This document shows positions 32,088 to 41,240 of a stretch of 64,000 bases of DNA, piece by piece. The DNA lies in contig NZ_PEEU01000001.1 of assembly GCF_002754195.1 (NCBI RefSeq), positions 4,526,001 to 4,590,000 on the forward strand, written 5' to 3'. The notes under the pieces were generated by a model. That model was not told the DNA's origin. It saw only the letters and a program-made list of their open reading frames with translations, and did not search any database. This DNA is from Flavobacterium sp. 9. GTDB lineage: Bacteria; Bacteroidota; Bacteroidia; Flavobacteriales; Flavobacteriaceae. Both the position numbers and the translations under genes were made by a program. Position 1 is the stretch's first letter. Each line of letters begins with the position of its first letter.

Positions 32088-33675
32088 ACCATTTTCCGTG
32101 TTTGTTTGCCATTCCATATATGTTTATTCCCGTGACTTTAGGATTTTTGAAATCAAATTTTAAGTCATTAAAACCAGTTTTAACATTAAAATCACCACCA
32201 TTCCCAGCTCCAAAAGTGTAGATGATTTTTGGAGTAACGAATCCCCAGTCAAATGTCTTTTGCCTATCAGAACAATTAGTACATTTTGCGCCTAGATTAT
32301 AATACTGCACAATAGTCTGACCTCTTTGATTTAGTATCACTCCAATTTCATTTATTGGTTTGTTATTTGATTTCATGATGTTTTCAGCTTGCGGGTAAAT
32401 TTGTCCATAGAATAACTTTCGAATTTCATATTCAGTAAGATCTTTACCTATAAAGTCGGCAGCAACTTCAATTATCATGTCAAGTTTTTTAATTGGTAAA
32501 TTAGGGATAGGTTTGTCTGTTCCAGCATATATTGCATTATTATAACTGTTTAAACTTGTGTAAAGTTTTCCAGAGTCCGCTACATAATAATTCACGATCA
32601 TACTGTTGTAAGGATTGCTAAAAACTTTTGAATTGTCAAAAAACCATGTTACACTATTTACTCCAAGAGCAACTGAATCTGTATTTTCTTCTCTCCAAAT
32701 TCCAGTCCAACCCCTAAATTGATGTTTTACATTAACTCCAATTGAGAATGCTAAAAATAAGTTTACATTATAATATTTTAGTTTTACCCGACGTTTACTC
32801 TCGTAATTGGTTGTACATATTTTTGTTTGTCCAAAAAGATTTGCTAGCCAGGGACTACTTGGATTACATATTTGAAGATTATCTACAACATTGTTAAAGA
32901 CAGGGTCAGTAGAAGCCATGACGGCTTGCGTTGACATTGATTTTGCAGAGATATTGGTTAAAGAATTAGAAATGTTTTCAGTTCCTTTATCATCTACAAA
33001 TGAGCTTATATGAGCTGTAACCTGTTTTAAACCACCATTAGGATTAAATTTTGGATATTTTTGATGCACATTTACTTCTCCAATATCGCTCAGTGATTTA
33101 ATTTGATAAATACTCATGAAAGTATACAGTTCATTTATATTTTCTTTATTGCAAAATAAAATTCCCTGATCCGTATATTTATATATTATGTTGTCAACTT
33201 GTATCTCTGCATTTTCATTTAGAAGACTTAGGAATAATTCGTCACCTATTATATCTTCTACTATATCGTAGTGATCAATTATTTGTTCGTCTAGTATTGT
33301 TTCATTTACTATTTGTGAGGTGCTTTTAGCATTTATTGATTTATTAGTCAATTGCTTTTCTTTAATTTTTCCAAAGTGCTTTTGAATTTCTTTAATTTCC
33401 GTTTCATCATTGACAATAGGTTTTAAAGAATAAAAATCTTTTCTATAAAATTTCTCTTCTAACATGGAAGCAATCTCATCATTGCCTTCGTTTTTAGATG
33501 TATTGTAAAATTCAGAGAAAGTAGTTTTATTTGGAAAAGAAAGTCTTCCATCTTCAATGTTAATTTTATCCATCGAAGCTATTTTTTCATTTGATTCACT
33601 ATTTTGATCTTTTTCGCAAGATAAACAGCAAGTTAGTATTGAAAATAATACTAAAAATAATTTTCCATTCTGCAT
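32065..33675 (-). CDS. Unrecognised large lipoprotein
   Basis: This 536-residue protein starts with a lipoprotein signal (LFLVLFSILTCCLSCEKD, lipid Cys in CLSC). A charged helical region of ~150 residues follows, then a beta-rich C-terminal half. Around residues 280-340 it has KRRVKLKYYNVNLFLAFSIG and KHQFRGWTGIWREENTD, and four cysteines (ICNPS, KICTTN, KCTNCSD) might pair. I do not recognise the family. It is probably anchored at the outer membrane or cell surface. It overlaps the downstream barrel-like gene and is divergent from an XRE regulator 122 bp away, so these may form one regulated surface unit. Confidence 0.75.
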   Translation of the reverse strand: MQNGKLFLVLFSILTCCLSCEKDQNSESNEKIASMDKINIEDGRLSFPNKTTFSEFYNTSKNEGNDEIASMLEEKFYRKDFYSLKPIVNDETEIKEIQKHFGKIKEKQLTNKSINAKSTSQIVNETILDEQIIDHYDIVEDIIGDELFLSLLNENAEIQVDNIIYKYTDQGILFCNKENINELYTFMSIYQIKSLSDIGEVNVHQKYPKFNPNGGLKQVTAHISSFVDDKGTENISNSLTNISAKSMSTQAVMASTDPVFNNVVDNLQICNPSSPWLANLFGQTKICTTNYESKRRVKLKYYNVNLFLAFSIGVNVKHQFRGWTGIWREENTDSVALGVNSVTWFFDNSKVFSNPYNSMIVNYYVADSGKLYTSLNSYNNAIYAGTDKPIPNLPIKKLDMIIEVAADFIGKDLTEYEIRKLFYGQIYPQAENIMKSNNKPINEIGVILNQRGQTIVQYYNLGAKCTNCSDRQKTFDWGFVTPKIIYTFGAGNGGDFNVKTGFNDLKFDFKNPKVTGINIYGMANKHGKWYGFKMVF

Positions 33676-33780
33676 AATTACTGGTTTTAGATTGTTAATA
33701 TTTTCAAAACTAAACCAATATTTACCTATAATTTATAGGTTATGCTTTATAATTATCGCTTAAAATAATAAGTTATTTCT

Positions 33781-33788
33781 TATTTTTG
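33781..33788 (+). promoter_or_regulatory. TAnnTTTG promoter element of the XRE gene
   Basis: TATTTTTG matches TAnnTTTG and ends ten bases before the ATG at 33798. The in-frame TTG at 33786 lies inside this element, so it is unlikely to be the translation start. Confidence 0.55.
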
Positions 33789-33797
33789 CAAGAAAAA

Positions 33798-34160
33798 ATG
33801 ATTGGGGAAAAAATCAGAAAAATCAGAATTATTAAGGGATATTCTCAGGAGTATATTGCTGATTTATTAGAAATATCGCAATCTGCGTACTCTGATATTG
33901 AAAGAGGTAAGACAAAAATTAATTTAGAAAGATTAAGGGAAGTAGCTTTAATTTTTGAACTTGATGTTAATTATATAATGAATTTTCATGAAAATCAATT
34001 CTCAACAAAGACAATTCAAACTAATTCAAAAGAAATTGATAATGAAGAAAGAATAGTAGAAGTATTTGATATAGAGCGTGAATTATATAAAGAACAGATT
34101 GCTAATTTAAAAAATGAAATTGCTTATTTGAGAAGTAAATTGGATAAAAATAAGTCATAA
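33798..34160 (+). CDS. XRE-family helix-turn-helix regulator with coiled-coil tail
   Basis: Starting at the ATG at 33798, the protein has 120 residues. Residues 1-63 are a Cro/C1-type DNA-binding domain (IRKIRIIKGYSQEYIADLLEISQSAYSDIERGK). The C-terminal ~40 residues (REXXKEQIANLKNEIAYLRSKL-like) form a coiled coil, probably for dimerisation. It is divergent from the lipoprotein and barrel genes and may regulate them. Such short XRE proteins are common in accessory regions. Confidence 0.85.
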   Translation: MIGEKIRKIRIIKGYSQEYIADLLEISQSAYSDIERGKTKINLERLREVALIFELDVNYIMNFHENQFSTKTIQTNSKEIDNEERIVEVFDIERELYKEQIANLKNEIAYLRSKLDKNKS

Positions 34161-34513
34161 TTTATTTCAACGAATTAGAAATCTACATATCGGCGCAAGC
34201 CTGTCGCTCGTGAATGAAGCGAATTCTAAGTAATAAGAAATTTTGTAAATAGTTGAGTTTACTATTAATTAGTTCACTTTTTTATTTTTTTGTCTTTTGA
34301 AGATTTAAGCAATCCTATGTAAGTTAATATTTCAATTATTAATTCTATCATGAAATTTAAATTTTAATGTAATTGATTAAATGTATTACAATAATTTGAT
34401 TTTAAAAAGTAATTCCACAAAGTAGATTAACAATTATAGACTTAATAAATAAATAGAAAACCTCGATCTTCAAAAATCGAGGTTTTCTATTTATTATAAA
34501 TTTCAATAAAAAC
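34161..34513. other. Intergenic gap
   Basis: This 353-bp gap holds no supported gene. A short GC-richer patch near 34190-34220 (GGCGCAAGCCTGTCGCTCG) stands out in the AT-rich background but matches nothing else in the window. The terminator of the next gene lies at 34455-34488. Confidence 0.55.
34455..34488 (-). terminator. Terminator of the 77-residue gene
   Basis: AGAAAACCTCGAT and ATCGAGGTTTTCT form a 13-bp stem 26 bp past the stop codon. It is a near copy of the hairpin at 30776-30810. Confidence 0.8.
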
Positions 34514-34747
34514 TTATTCCACACTCAAATAAGGATTTAAAACTTCGGCTAATTCATTGAGCCAATAAAAGCTGTTTTCGAGGTTGACGATTTCGTTATG
34601 AAATGTTTTGTCTTCTCTCATAAGTCCTAAAGCTAGTATATAATTTACTTGCCTTATTGCTTTTGCCATTTCTTCTGGCTCTATTGTATTGTTGAAAAAA
34701 TCTGTCAGCCTTTTTTCGGCTTCTTTTGAAAGGGTGTTTGTACTCAT
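34514..34747 (-). CDS. Small helical protein of unknown function
   Basis: This 77-residue acidic protein is predicted mostly helical (KEAEKRLTDFFNNTIEPEEMAKAIRQVNYILALGLM; SFYWLNELAEVLNP). There is no signal, cysteine or known motif. A decayed second copy of its C-terminal third lies at 30840-30935 with the same trailing terminator, so the coding sequence is real and has been duplicated. I do not recognise the family. Confidence 0.7.
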   Translation of the reverse strand: MSTNTLSKEAEKRLTDFFNNTIEPEEMAKAIRQVNYILALGLMREDKTFHNEIVNLENSFYWLNELAEVLNPYLSVE

Positions 34748-35003
34748 AATTTACATTGTGTGAATATAAAACCCGTGTAGTAATGAGATTACTTGATTAA
34801 AAGCAATCAAATGACCATACCACAAGAGTAAAGTTTTTAATATCAACATTCTGTAAATTAGGAATTGTAAATATAATGAAATTTTGACTAATAAATAGGT
34901 TTTTTCCTTCAAATAAAAAAAATGTTTTTAAGATAGAAAATACAGTTCACAAGGCGTAAAAAGAGTTTTGGTCTAAAATTAAAATAGTTATTTTTACAAA
35001 ATT

Positions 35004-35442
35004 ATGATCGAAAAAATTTTAGCCGACTATATCAGTTTTATTAGAGGTTTTGAAACTTTATTAAAAAAGAAATATAAACAAGATAAAAATCCATGTTCGT
35101 TTTTACATACCTTTTTTGAAAGAAAAGGAACTATTGAAGGAATTGATTATTGGTTTCATGGGAAGTGGCTGTACGGCTGAAAAAGACGGTATTATATATG
35201 AGTATGACATTACTATAAACGAAATTAAGTTTTCGCAATGGAAATTTTCAGAGTTTATTAGAACACATTCTGAGTATCAAAAATTAAATTTTAGTCCTGA
35301 TTATATTGAATATGAATTATATCAACTTATAAATAAAGGAATATTAGGTTGGTTAATTATTGAAGGAATAGAAGGAACTCCTTTTGGATGTGTTTTTATG
35401 AGTTACAGAGTTCTTCAGGAACCGCCTTTTCTTATAAATTAA
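35004..35442 (+). pseudogene. Frameshifted DUF6896-like gene
   Basis: An ATG at 35004 opens a frame of 58 codons (MIEKILADYISFIRGFETLLKK... ending WFHGKWLYG, stop at 35178). The next frame continues without a break as SGCTAEKDGIIYEYDITINEI up to the stop ending at 35442. Joining the two at FHG|SGC near 35160-35165 gives one protein of about 145 residues; a single extra base in CATGGGAAGT explains the shift. The joined product resembles the small DUF6896 family as I remember it (HG-GC motif then acidic, aromatic C-terminal half). Either the gene is recently broken or the base is a sequencing error. Confidence 0.7.
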
Positions 35443-35477
35443 TTTTTTCGAAAAGTTTCTTATAAAACCAAAAGCCC

Positions 35478-35554
35478 TAGCCCTGATGGGAGGGAAAATC
35501 CTTTTATGCCGGGGTTCGGCATAAAAGATTGGAAGGACAGCAGGAAATAGCTTC
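35478..35554 (+). ncRNA. Candidate structured RNA element, copy 1 (Flavo-1-like)
   Basis: This ~77-nt element starts TAGCCCTGATGGG, has a central hairpin CTTTTATGCC-GGGGTTC-GGCATAAAAG, and ends CAGCAGGAAATAGCTTC. It matches elements on the opposite strand at 41241-41317 and 48762-48839. The central stem reads ATGCC/GGCAT here and GTGGC/GCCAC or GTGCC/GGCAC in the others, so base pairs are kept while bases change. I suspect the Flavo-1 RNA motif but could not check. Confidence 0.55.
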
Positions 35555-35759
35555 AAATCGAAATTCTGATAAAACTAATTCCATTCTGGTTGTTGATTAA
35601 TGTACGAGTTTAAGTTTCAAAAGCCTTCAACTACGCTCAGGGTGACACTTGGGGTAAATTCCAATAGAAAAAAATCCAAATTTCAATTCAAGAAAACACG
35701 ATCAAAGAAAAAAACTTAGAACCTTAGCGTCTCAGTATCTTAGAACCTTAAAAATTACC

Positions 35760-35767
35760 TATTTTTG
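35760..35767 (+). promoter_or_regulatory. TAnnTTTG promoter element of the FAD/Fe-S dehydrogenase gene
   Basis: TATTTTTG matches TAnnTTTG. Its last base is the first base of the GTG at 35767, so that GTG is probably not translated and the ATG at 35788 is the start. Confidence 0.55.
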
Positions 35768-35787
35768 TGAAATCATATTCAGCAAAA

Positions 35788-38694
35788 ATGTCAATAGTTA
35801 AAGAGTTAGAACAATTATCAGAATCCTTAGAAGGAACACTTTTATACGACGATCTTCATAAAACGCTTTATTCGACCGATGCTTCGGTGTATCGAATCAG
35901 ACCAAAAGCGGTTGCCGTGCCTAAAACGATAGAAGATATTAGTAAACTAATCAAGTTTGCGGGGAAACATCATATTTCGATTACGCCAAGAACTGCCGGA
36001 ACTTCACTGGCGGGACAAACGGTTGGTGACGGAATTGTGGTTGATGTTTCGAAGAATTTTACCAAGATTCTGAATTTTGACCCGATTAAAAAAACGGTTA
36101 CGGTTCAGCCTGGCGTGATTCGCGATGAACTGAATTTATTTCTGAAACCTCACGGCGTATTTTTTGGTCCGAATACTTCGACTTCAAATCGTTGTATGAT
36201 TGGCGGAATGGTGGGAAATAATTCTTCGGGAACTACTTCGATTCGATATGGCGTAACGCGCGATAAAATTGTCGAAATCAAAGGAATTTTGAGTGATGGT
36301 TCTGAAGTGGTTTTTAAAGAACTGACTTCGGCTGAATTTATCGAGAAAACCAAAGGTGACACTTTAGAAAATAAAATATATAAAAGCCTTTACGACGAAC
36401 TTTCGATAAAAGCGACACAAGACGAAATTATAAAAGAGTTTCCGAAACCTGAAATTCACAGAAGAAATACAGGTTATGCGGTTGATATTTTATTAAAATC
36501 GGATTTGTTTGGAGGAACGGAACCAACAATTAACGTTGGAAAACTGCTTTGCGGAAGTGAAGGAACGCTGGCTTTTACTTATGAAATTACGTTGAAAGTT
36601 GATGATTTGCCGCCTGCCAATAATATTATGGTTGTGGCGCATTATCATAGCATTCAGGAATCGCTGGAATCTGTTGTTGTGGCAATGAAACACCATTTGT
36701 ATACAGCAGAAATGATCGACGACACGATTTTGGATTGTACTAAAACGAATCGGGAACAATCTAAAAACAGGTTCTTTTTGGTTGGTGAACCTAAAGCGAT
36801 TATGATGTTTGAGGTCGCTTCGCATGATGCTGAAGATGCCGAGAATCAGGCGAATGCTTTAATGGCGGATTTAGAGAAAAACAATTTTGGATATGCGCTT
36901 GTAAAAATTTACGGTGCTGATATTGAAAAAGTAAATGAACTTAGAAAAGCCGGTCTTGGACTTTTAGGAAGTATTGTTGGAGATAATAAAGCAGCCGATT
37001 CTATTGAAGATACGGCGGTTGAGTTGAGAGATTTACCAGCTTATATTGAAGAGTTTTCGGCAATGATGTTGCGTCACGGACAGGAAGCGATTTATTATGC
37101 GCATGCTGGTGCGGGAGAACTGCATTTGCGTCCGGTTTTGAATTTGAAGAAAACATCTGACTTAAAATTATTCAGAACTATTGCGACTGATGTTGCGATT
37201 TTGGTTAAAAAATATAGAGGATCTTTAAGTGGTGAACACGGCGACGGAATTGTGCGTGGAGAATTTATTCCGTTTATGATTGGCGAAACGAATTATGAAT
37301 TGCTGAAAAGAATCAAATTGGCGTTTGACCCGAATTCGGTTTTGAATATTGGGAAGATTGTAAACGCCTTGAAAATGGACGAAAATCATCGTGTAGTTTC
37401 GGGCAGAGTTGAACCGGATATTAAGACATTTCAGGATTTCTCAGATAGTTTAGGAATTTTGCGTGCTGCCGAGAAATGCAATGGTTCTGGAGATTGTAGA
37501 AAATTGCCATCGGCAGGAGGAGCAATGTGTCCGAGTTATCGTGCGACCAAAAATGAAAAAGAAACGACGCGTGCAAGAGCGAATGCGTTACGTGAATATT
37601 TGACTTATTCTGAGAAAGAAAACAAATTTGATCAGAAAGAATTATACGAAGTTTTTGAGTTGTGTGTAAGCTGTAAAGCCTGCGCAAGTGAATGTCCGAG
37701 TAATGTTGACGTTGCAACTCTTAAAGCAGAATTTTTATATCAATATCAAAAAGCAAACGGATTTTCGACTCGAAATAAGATTTTTGCGCACAATGCAAAA
37801 CTGAATAAAATGGGAAGTTTGTTTCCGTCGATTACAAATTTTATTTCGAATCAATCTCTCGTTAAAAAAAGTATGGGAATTGCGCCGGAGAGACAAGTTC
37901 CGCTTTTGGCGAAAAAGACTTTCAAGAAATGGTACGAAAATCATAAACCACAAAGTAATAATTTCCCAAACGGACAAGTGTATTTGTTTAATGACGAATT
38001 CACGAATTATTATGATGTGAATATCGGAATCGACGCTTTCGAATTATTAACCAAATTAGGTTACGAAGTTTTAATCGTGGATCATGAAGAAAGCGGAAGA
38101 ACGTATTTATCGAAAGGTTTTTTGGAAGAAGCCAAGAAAATTGCAAATATCAATGTCAATATTTTCAAGGATTTAATTTCCGCGAAAGCGCCTTTAATAG
38201 GAATAGAACCTTCGGCAATTTTGACTTTTAGAGACGAATATTTACGTTTGGCAGATGATAAAGAAAGTGCTGAAAAAGTATCGCAAAGCGCTTTCACGAT
38301 TGAAGAATTCTTTAAAAAAGAAATTTTAGACGGAAAAATAAAAGCGGATTCATTCTCGGATGAAAAGAAAGAAATCAAAATTCACGGACATTGTCATCAG
38401 AAATCTTTGAGTTCTGTAGAAGCAACTTTCGCAATGCTGAATTTGCCAACCAATAATACGGTTACAATTTACAATTCGGGTTGTTGCGGAATGGCGGGAT
38501 CTTTTGGTTACGAAAAAGAACATTATCAGGTGAGTATGCAAATGGGTGAAGATACGTTATTCCCAAAAGTACGTGCAACCGCTCAAAATGTAAAAATTGC
38601 AGCAGCAGGGACAAGTTGTCGCCATCAAATTTATGACGGAACAAGTAGAGAAGCGCAACATCCGGTGAGTATTTTGAAAAGCTGTTTGCGTTGA
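35788..38694 (+). CDS. Fused FAD-linked and Fe-S-binding oxidoreductase (D-lactate/glycolate dehydrogenase type)
   Basis: This ~968-residue protein joins two enzymes in one chain. The N-terminal half is a GlcD/Dld-like FAD domain: YRIRPKAVAVPKTIEDI, TPRTAGTSLAGQTVGDGIVVD, GGMVGNNSSGTTS, and a C-terminal cap with HAGAGELHLRP and SGEHGDGIVRG. The second half has Fe-S clusters (CNGSGDCRKLPSAGGAMCPSY; CVSCKACASECPSNVDV), then GlpC-like CCG motifs (HGHCHQKSL; NSGCCGMAGSFGYEK). Such fusions oxidise D-lactate or other D-2-hydroxyacids and pass electrons to the quinone pool or cytochromes. D-lactate is a product of MurQ, so a metabolic link with the upstream locus is possible but unproven. I chose the ATG at 35788. 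Confidence 0.9.
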   Translation: MSIVKELEQLSESLEGTLLYDDLHKTLYSTDASVYRIRPKAVAVPKTIEDISKLIKFAGKHHISITPRTAGTSLAGQTVGDGIVVDVSKNFTKILNFDPIKKTVTVQPGVIRDELNLFLKPHGVFFGPNTSTSNRCMIGGMVGNNSSGTTSIRYGVTRDKIVEIKGILSDGSEVVFKELTSAEFIEKTKGDTLENKIYKSLYDELSIKATQDEIIKEFPKPEIHRRNTGYAVDILLKSDLFGGTEPTINVGKLLCGSEGTLAFTYEITLKVDDLPPANNIMVVAHYHSIQESLESVVVAMKHHLYTAEMIDDTILDCTKTNREQSKNRFFLVGEPKAIMMFEVASHDAEDAENQANALMADLEKNNFGYALVKIYGADIEKVNELRKAGLGLLGSIVGDNKAADSIEDTAVELRDLPAYIEEFSAMMLRHGQEAIYYAHAGAGELHLRPVLNLKKTSDLKLFRTIATDVAILVKKYRGSLSGEHGDGIVRGEFIPFMIGETNYELLKRIKLAFDPNSVLNIGKIVNALKMDENHRVVSGRVEPDIKTFQDFSDSLGILRAAEKCNGSGDCRKLPSAGGAMCPSYRATKNEKETTRARANALREYLTYSEKENKFDQKELYEVFELCVSCKACASECPSNVDVATLKAEFLYQYQKANGFSTRNKIFAHNAKLNKMGSLFPSITNFISNQSLVKKSMGIAPERQVPLLAKKTFKKWYENHKPQSNNFPNGQVYLFNDEFTNYYDVNIGIDAFELLTKLGYEVLIVDHEESGRTYLSKGFLEEAKKIANINVNIFKDLISAKAPLIGIEPSAILTFRDEYLRLADDKESAEKVSQSAFTIEEFFKKEILDGKIKADSFSDEKKEIKIHGHCHQKSLSSVEATFAMLNLPTNNTVTIYNSGCCGMAGSFGYEKEHYQVSMQMGEDTLFPKVRATAQNVKIAAAGTSCRHQIYDGTSREAQHPVSILKSCLR

Positions 38695-39065
38695 GATATG
38701 GCACGCGGATTTGACGGATTCACTTCGTGAAAGCGCGGATTATGACGGATTTTTTTTGTTTATCTTGAGTTTAGTCACGTATCAAAAGATTTTTGTTTCA
38801 CGCAGATTTTACAGATCTAAGCAGAATTAAGTAGATTTTTATTTAAAATAATTTGCACATATCTGCTTAAATTATTTTAAATCTGCGTGAAATTTATATT
38901 AAAAGAATCCGCGCTAATCAGTTTAATCCGCACAATCAGCGGGCAAAAAATATTCTAATAAAAACAAAATCGCTTTATATGTTTGAAATCAAGATAATTT
39001 TTACATTATTTGCAAAATAAAACCATAAAGACTGAAAGATATTAATTTTAAAAGCAAAATCACAT
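38695..39065. other. Intergenic gap with CACGCAGATTT palindrome
   Basis: This 371-bp gap contains CGCGGATTTGACGGATTC-type words near 38704-38750 and the inverted repeat at 38796-38893. No gene is supported. Confidence 0.6.
38796..38893. repeat. Inverted repeat TTTCACGCAGATTT
   Basis: TTTCACGCAGATTT (38797-38810) pairs exactly with AAATCTGCGTGAAA (38879-38892); inner words CTAAGCAGA and TCTGCTTAA add to the stem. It belongs to the same family as the tandem repeats at 47100-47339. Confidence 0.8.
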
Positions 39066-41000
39066 ATGGCATTATCAGGTTTATTCCGTAAAAAGACGGT
39101 ACAAGATATTCTGAAACAAGTTGCAAAAAATGAAGCAGATGGGCATAATGCATTAGGAAAGCATTTGACCACTAGGGATTTAACTGCATTTGGAATCGCA
39201 GCAATTGTTGGTGCAGGGATTTTTAGTACTATCGGAAAAGCCAGTGCAGATGGTGGTCCAGCCGTTATCTTCTTGTTTTTGTTTACAGCACTTGCTTGTA
39301 GTTTTGCCGCTTTTGCTTACGCCGAATTTGCTTCGATGGTTCCGGTTTCCGGAAGTGCTTATACGTACTCGTATGTTGCTTTTGGAGAAATTATCGCCTG
39401 GATTATTGGTTGGGCTTTAATCATGGAATATGCTGTTGGGAATATTACGGTCGCGATTTCGTGGAGTGATTATTTTACGGGACTGCTCCAGAGTGGCGGG
39501 ATTCATTTGCCACAGTGGATTCAAATGGATTATTTAACTGCTTCAAACGGATTTAAAGACGCTACTGCTTTAATGCAAGGCGGAAAATCATACGAAAATT
39601 TAAGTACTGCTTTACAAGCTTCTTATACGGCGTGGACTACAGCGCCAACAATTGGTTCTTTTCACTTTGTGGCTGATTTACCGGCTTTATTTATCATTAT
39701 TTTAATTACAGCATTGGTTTACAGAGGAATGAAAGAATCTCGTAACGCCAGTAATGCAATGGTAGTTGTAAAACTTTGTATTGTACTTTTGGTTATTGCG
39801 GTTGGTATATTTTATGTTGATACGGCTAATTGGGATCCGTTTGCACCAAATGGAGTTAGCGGAGTTCTAAAAGGAGTTTCGGCAGTTTTCTTTGCTTATA
39901 TTGGTTTTGATGCAATCTCTACAACTGCAGAAGAATGTAAAAATCCGCAACGTGATTTACCGCGCGGAATGATGTGGGCGATTATCATTTGTACTATTTT
40001 ATATATCGCCATTGCCTTGGTTTTAACCGGAATGGTGCGTTATAACGAATTGAATGTTGGAGATCCTCTGGCGTTTGTTTTCGATAAATTAAACCTAAAA
40101 TGGATGTCGGGAATTATTGCCGTAAGTGCGGTGGTTGCTATGGCGAGCGTTTTATTGGTTTTCCAAATGGGACAACCTCGTATCTGGATGAGTATGAGCC
40201 GTGACGGTTTATTGCCAAAGAAATTTTCTACTGTACATCCAAAATTCAAAACACCATCTTTTGCTACAATTGTAACAGGTTTTGTGGTTGCGGTTCCAGC
40301 TTTGTTTTTGAATTTAACAATGGTGACAGATTTATGTAGTATTGGTACTTTGTTTGCCTTTGTATTGGTTTGTGCAGGAGTTTTGGTATTGCAGAATAAA
40401 ACGGATATTCCAAGAGGAAAATTTAAAACACCTTATATTAATTCTAAATTTATTTTGCCTGTTTTATTGATTGCGGGATTGTATTATGCTTTTGCTTTTA
40501 ATAATAAAGCGACAATGGCTTTTATAAATAATGAAGCGCAAACAAATGATGCGACGACAATTATTACCTCTTTGAATAAAGAAGAATCAACTAAAGTTTT
40601 CAATTATTTAGAAAGTATTGATGTTCACAATAAAACTGCCGAAACATCAGATTTAGAGCATTTATTAAGCCAATATCAAGACGACGACGCTAAATATGCT
40701 GAGGTTGTAAAAGGTTTGCCAATCAATGATTCTTTAAAATACGAATCAGGTTTCAGTTTATTCAAACATAAAATTCCAATGTGGATTTTCATATTTGTTT
40801 TGATTGGATTGACTGTTTGGGCTTTCAGACAAAATCTTTCTCTAATTCCGTTATTAGGACTTATTTGTTGTCTTTATATGATGGCAGAATTAAGTGTTTG
40901 GAACTGGATTTACTTCACAGTTTGGTTATTACTTGGATTGGTTATTTACTTTACTTATAGTCGAAAAAATAGTAAACTGAATACTATTACTGAAGCTTAG
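39066..41000 (+). CDS. APC-family amino-acid permease (cationic amino acid transporter type)
   Basis: This 644-residue inner-membrane protein begins with a short amphipathic stretch, then the APC core: LTAFGIAAIVGAGIFSTIG is the substrate-binding first helix, and SGSAYTYSYVAFGEIIAWIIGWALIMEYAVGN is typical of the CAT group. FFAYIGFDAISTTAEECKNPQRDLPRG is the helix-6 region. About fourteen helices are expected. Between the helix near residue 470 and the last three there is a soluble segment of ~85 residues (about 480-565), rich in Asp, Glu and Lys, that simple APC carriers lack. It imports an amino acid; which one is not visible. Confidence 0.9.
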   Translation: MALSGLFRKKTVQDILKQVAKNEADGHNALGKHLTTRDLTAFGIAAIVGAGIFSTIGKASADGGPAVIFLFLFTALACSFAAFAYAEFASMVPVSGSAYTYSYVAFGEIIAWIIGWALIMEYAVGNITVAISWSDYFTGLLQSGGIHLPQWIQMDYLTASNGFKDATALMQGGKSYENLSTALQASYTAWTTAPTIGSFHFVADLPALFIIILITALVYRGMKESRNASNAMVVVKLCIVLLVIAVGIFYVDTANWDPFAPNGVSGVLKGVSAVFFAYIGFDAISTTAEECKNPQRDLPRGMMWAIIICTILYIAIALVLTGMVRYNELNVGDPLAFVFDKLNLKWMSGIIAVSAVVAMASVLLVFQMGQPRIWMSMSRDGLLPKKFSTVHPKFKTPSFATIVTGFVVAVPALFLNLTMVTDLCSIGTLFAFVLVCAGVLVLQNKTDIPRGKFKTPYINSKFILPVLLIAGLYYAFAFNNKATMAFINNEAQTNDATTIITSLNKEESTKVFNYLESIDVHNKTAETSDLEHLLSQYQDDDAKYAEVVKGLPINDSLKYESGFSLFKHKIPMWIFIFVLIGLTVWAFRQNLSLIPLLGLICCLYMMAELSVWNWIYFTVWLLLGLVIYFTYSRKNSKLNTITEA

Positions 41001-41033
41001 ATAATTATAAATTATTAGTTATTAATTATAAAT

Positions 41034-41070
41034 GAAAACCGTTCTGAGATTATTTTCATGACGGTTTTTT
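41034..41070 (+). terminator. Terminator after the amino-acid permease gene
   Basis: AAAACCGT and ACGGTTTT close an 18-bp loop and are followed by TTTTT. The loop holds TCTGAGATTATTTTCA, related to the hairpin at 41551-41587. Confidence 0.6.
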
Positions 41071-41240
41071 TTTGTCATTTCGACGGAGGAGAAATCACAC
41101 TAGAAGATCGACAACGATTGGTTACTGTGCTTTTATGGCACGCGGATGACACTGATTCGCTATTGCGAAAACGCAGATTTACACTGATTTTGCCGGCTTT
41201 TTTGTCATTTCGATTTCGATGATAATACCGATTTTTTTTA

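Larger units (their letters stand above)
35443..35787. other. Intergenic gap with an RNA-like element and repeats
   Basis: The gap holds the structured element at 35478-35554, a CTTAGAACC-type low-complexity repeat at 35713-35751 and the promoter of the next gene. No further gene is seen. Confidence 0.6.
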
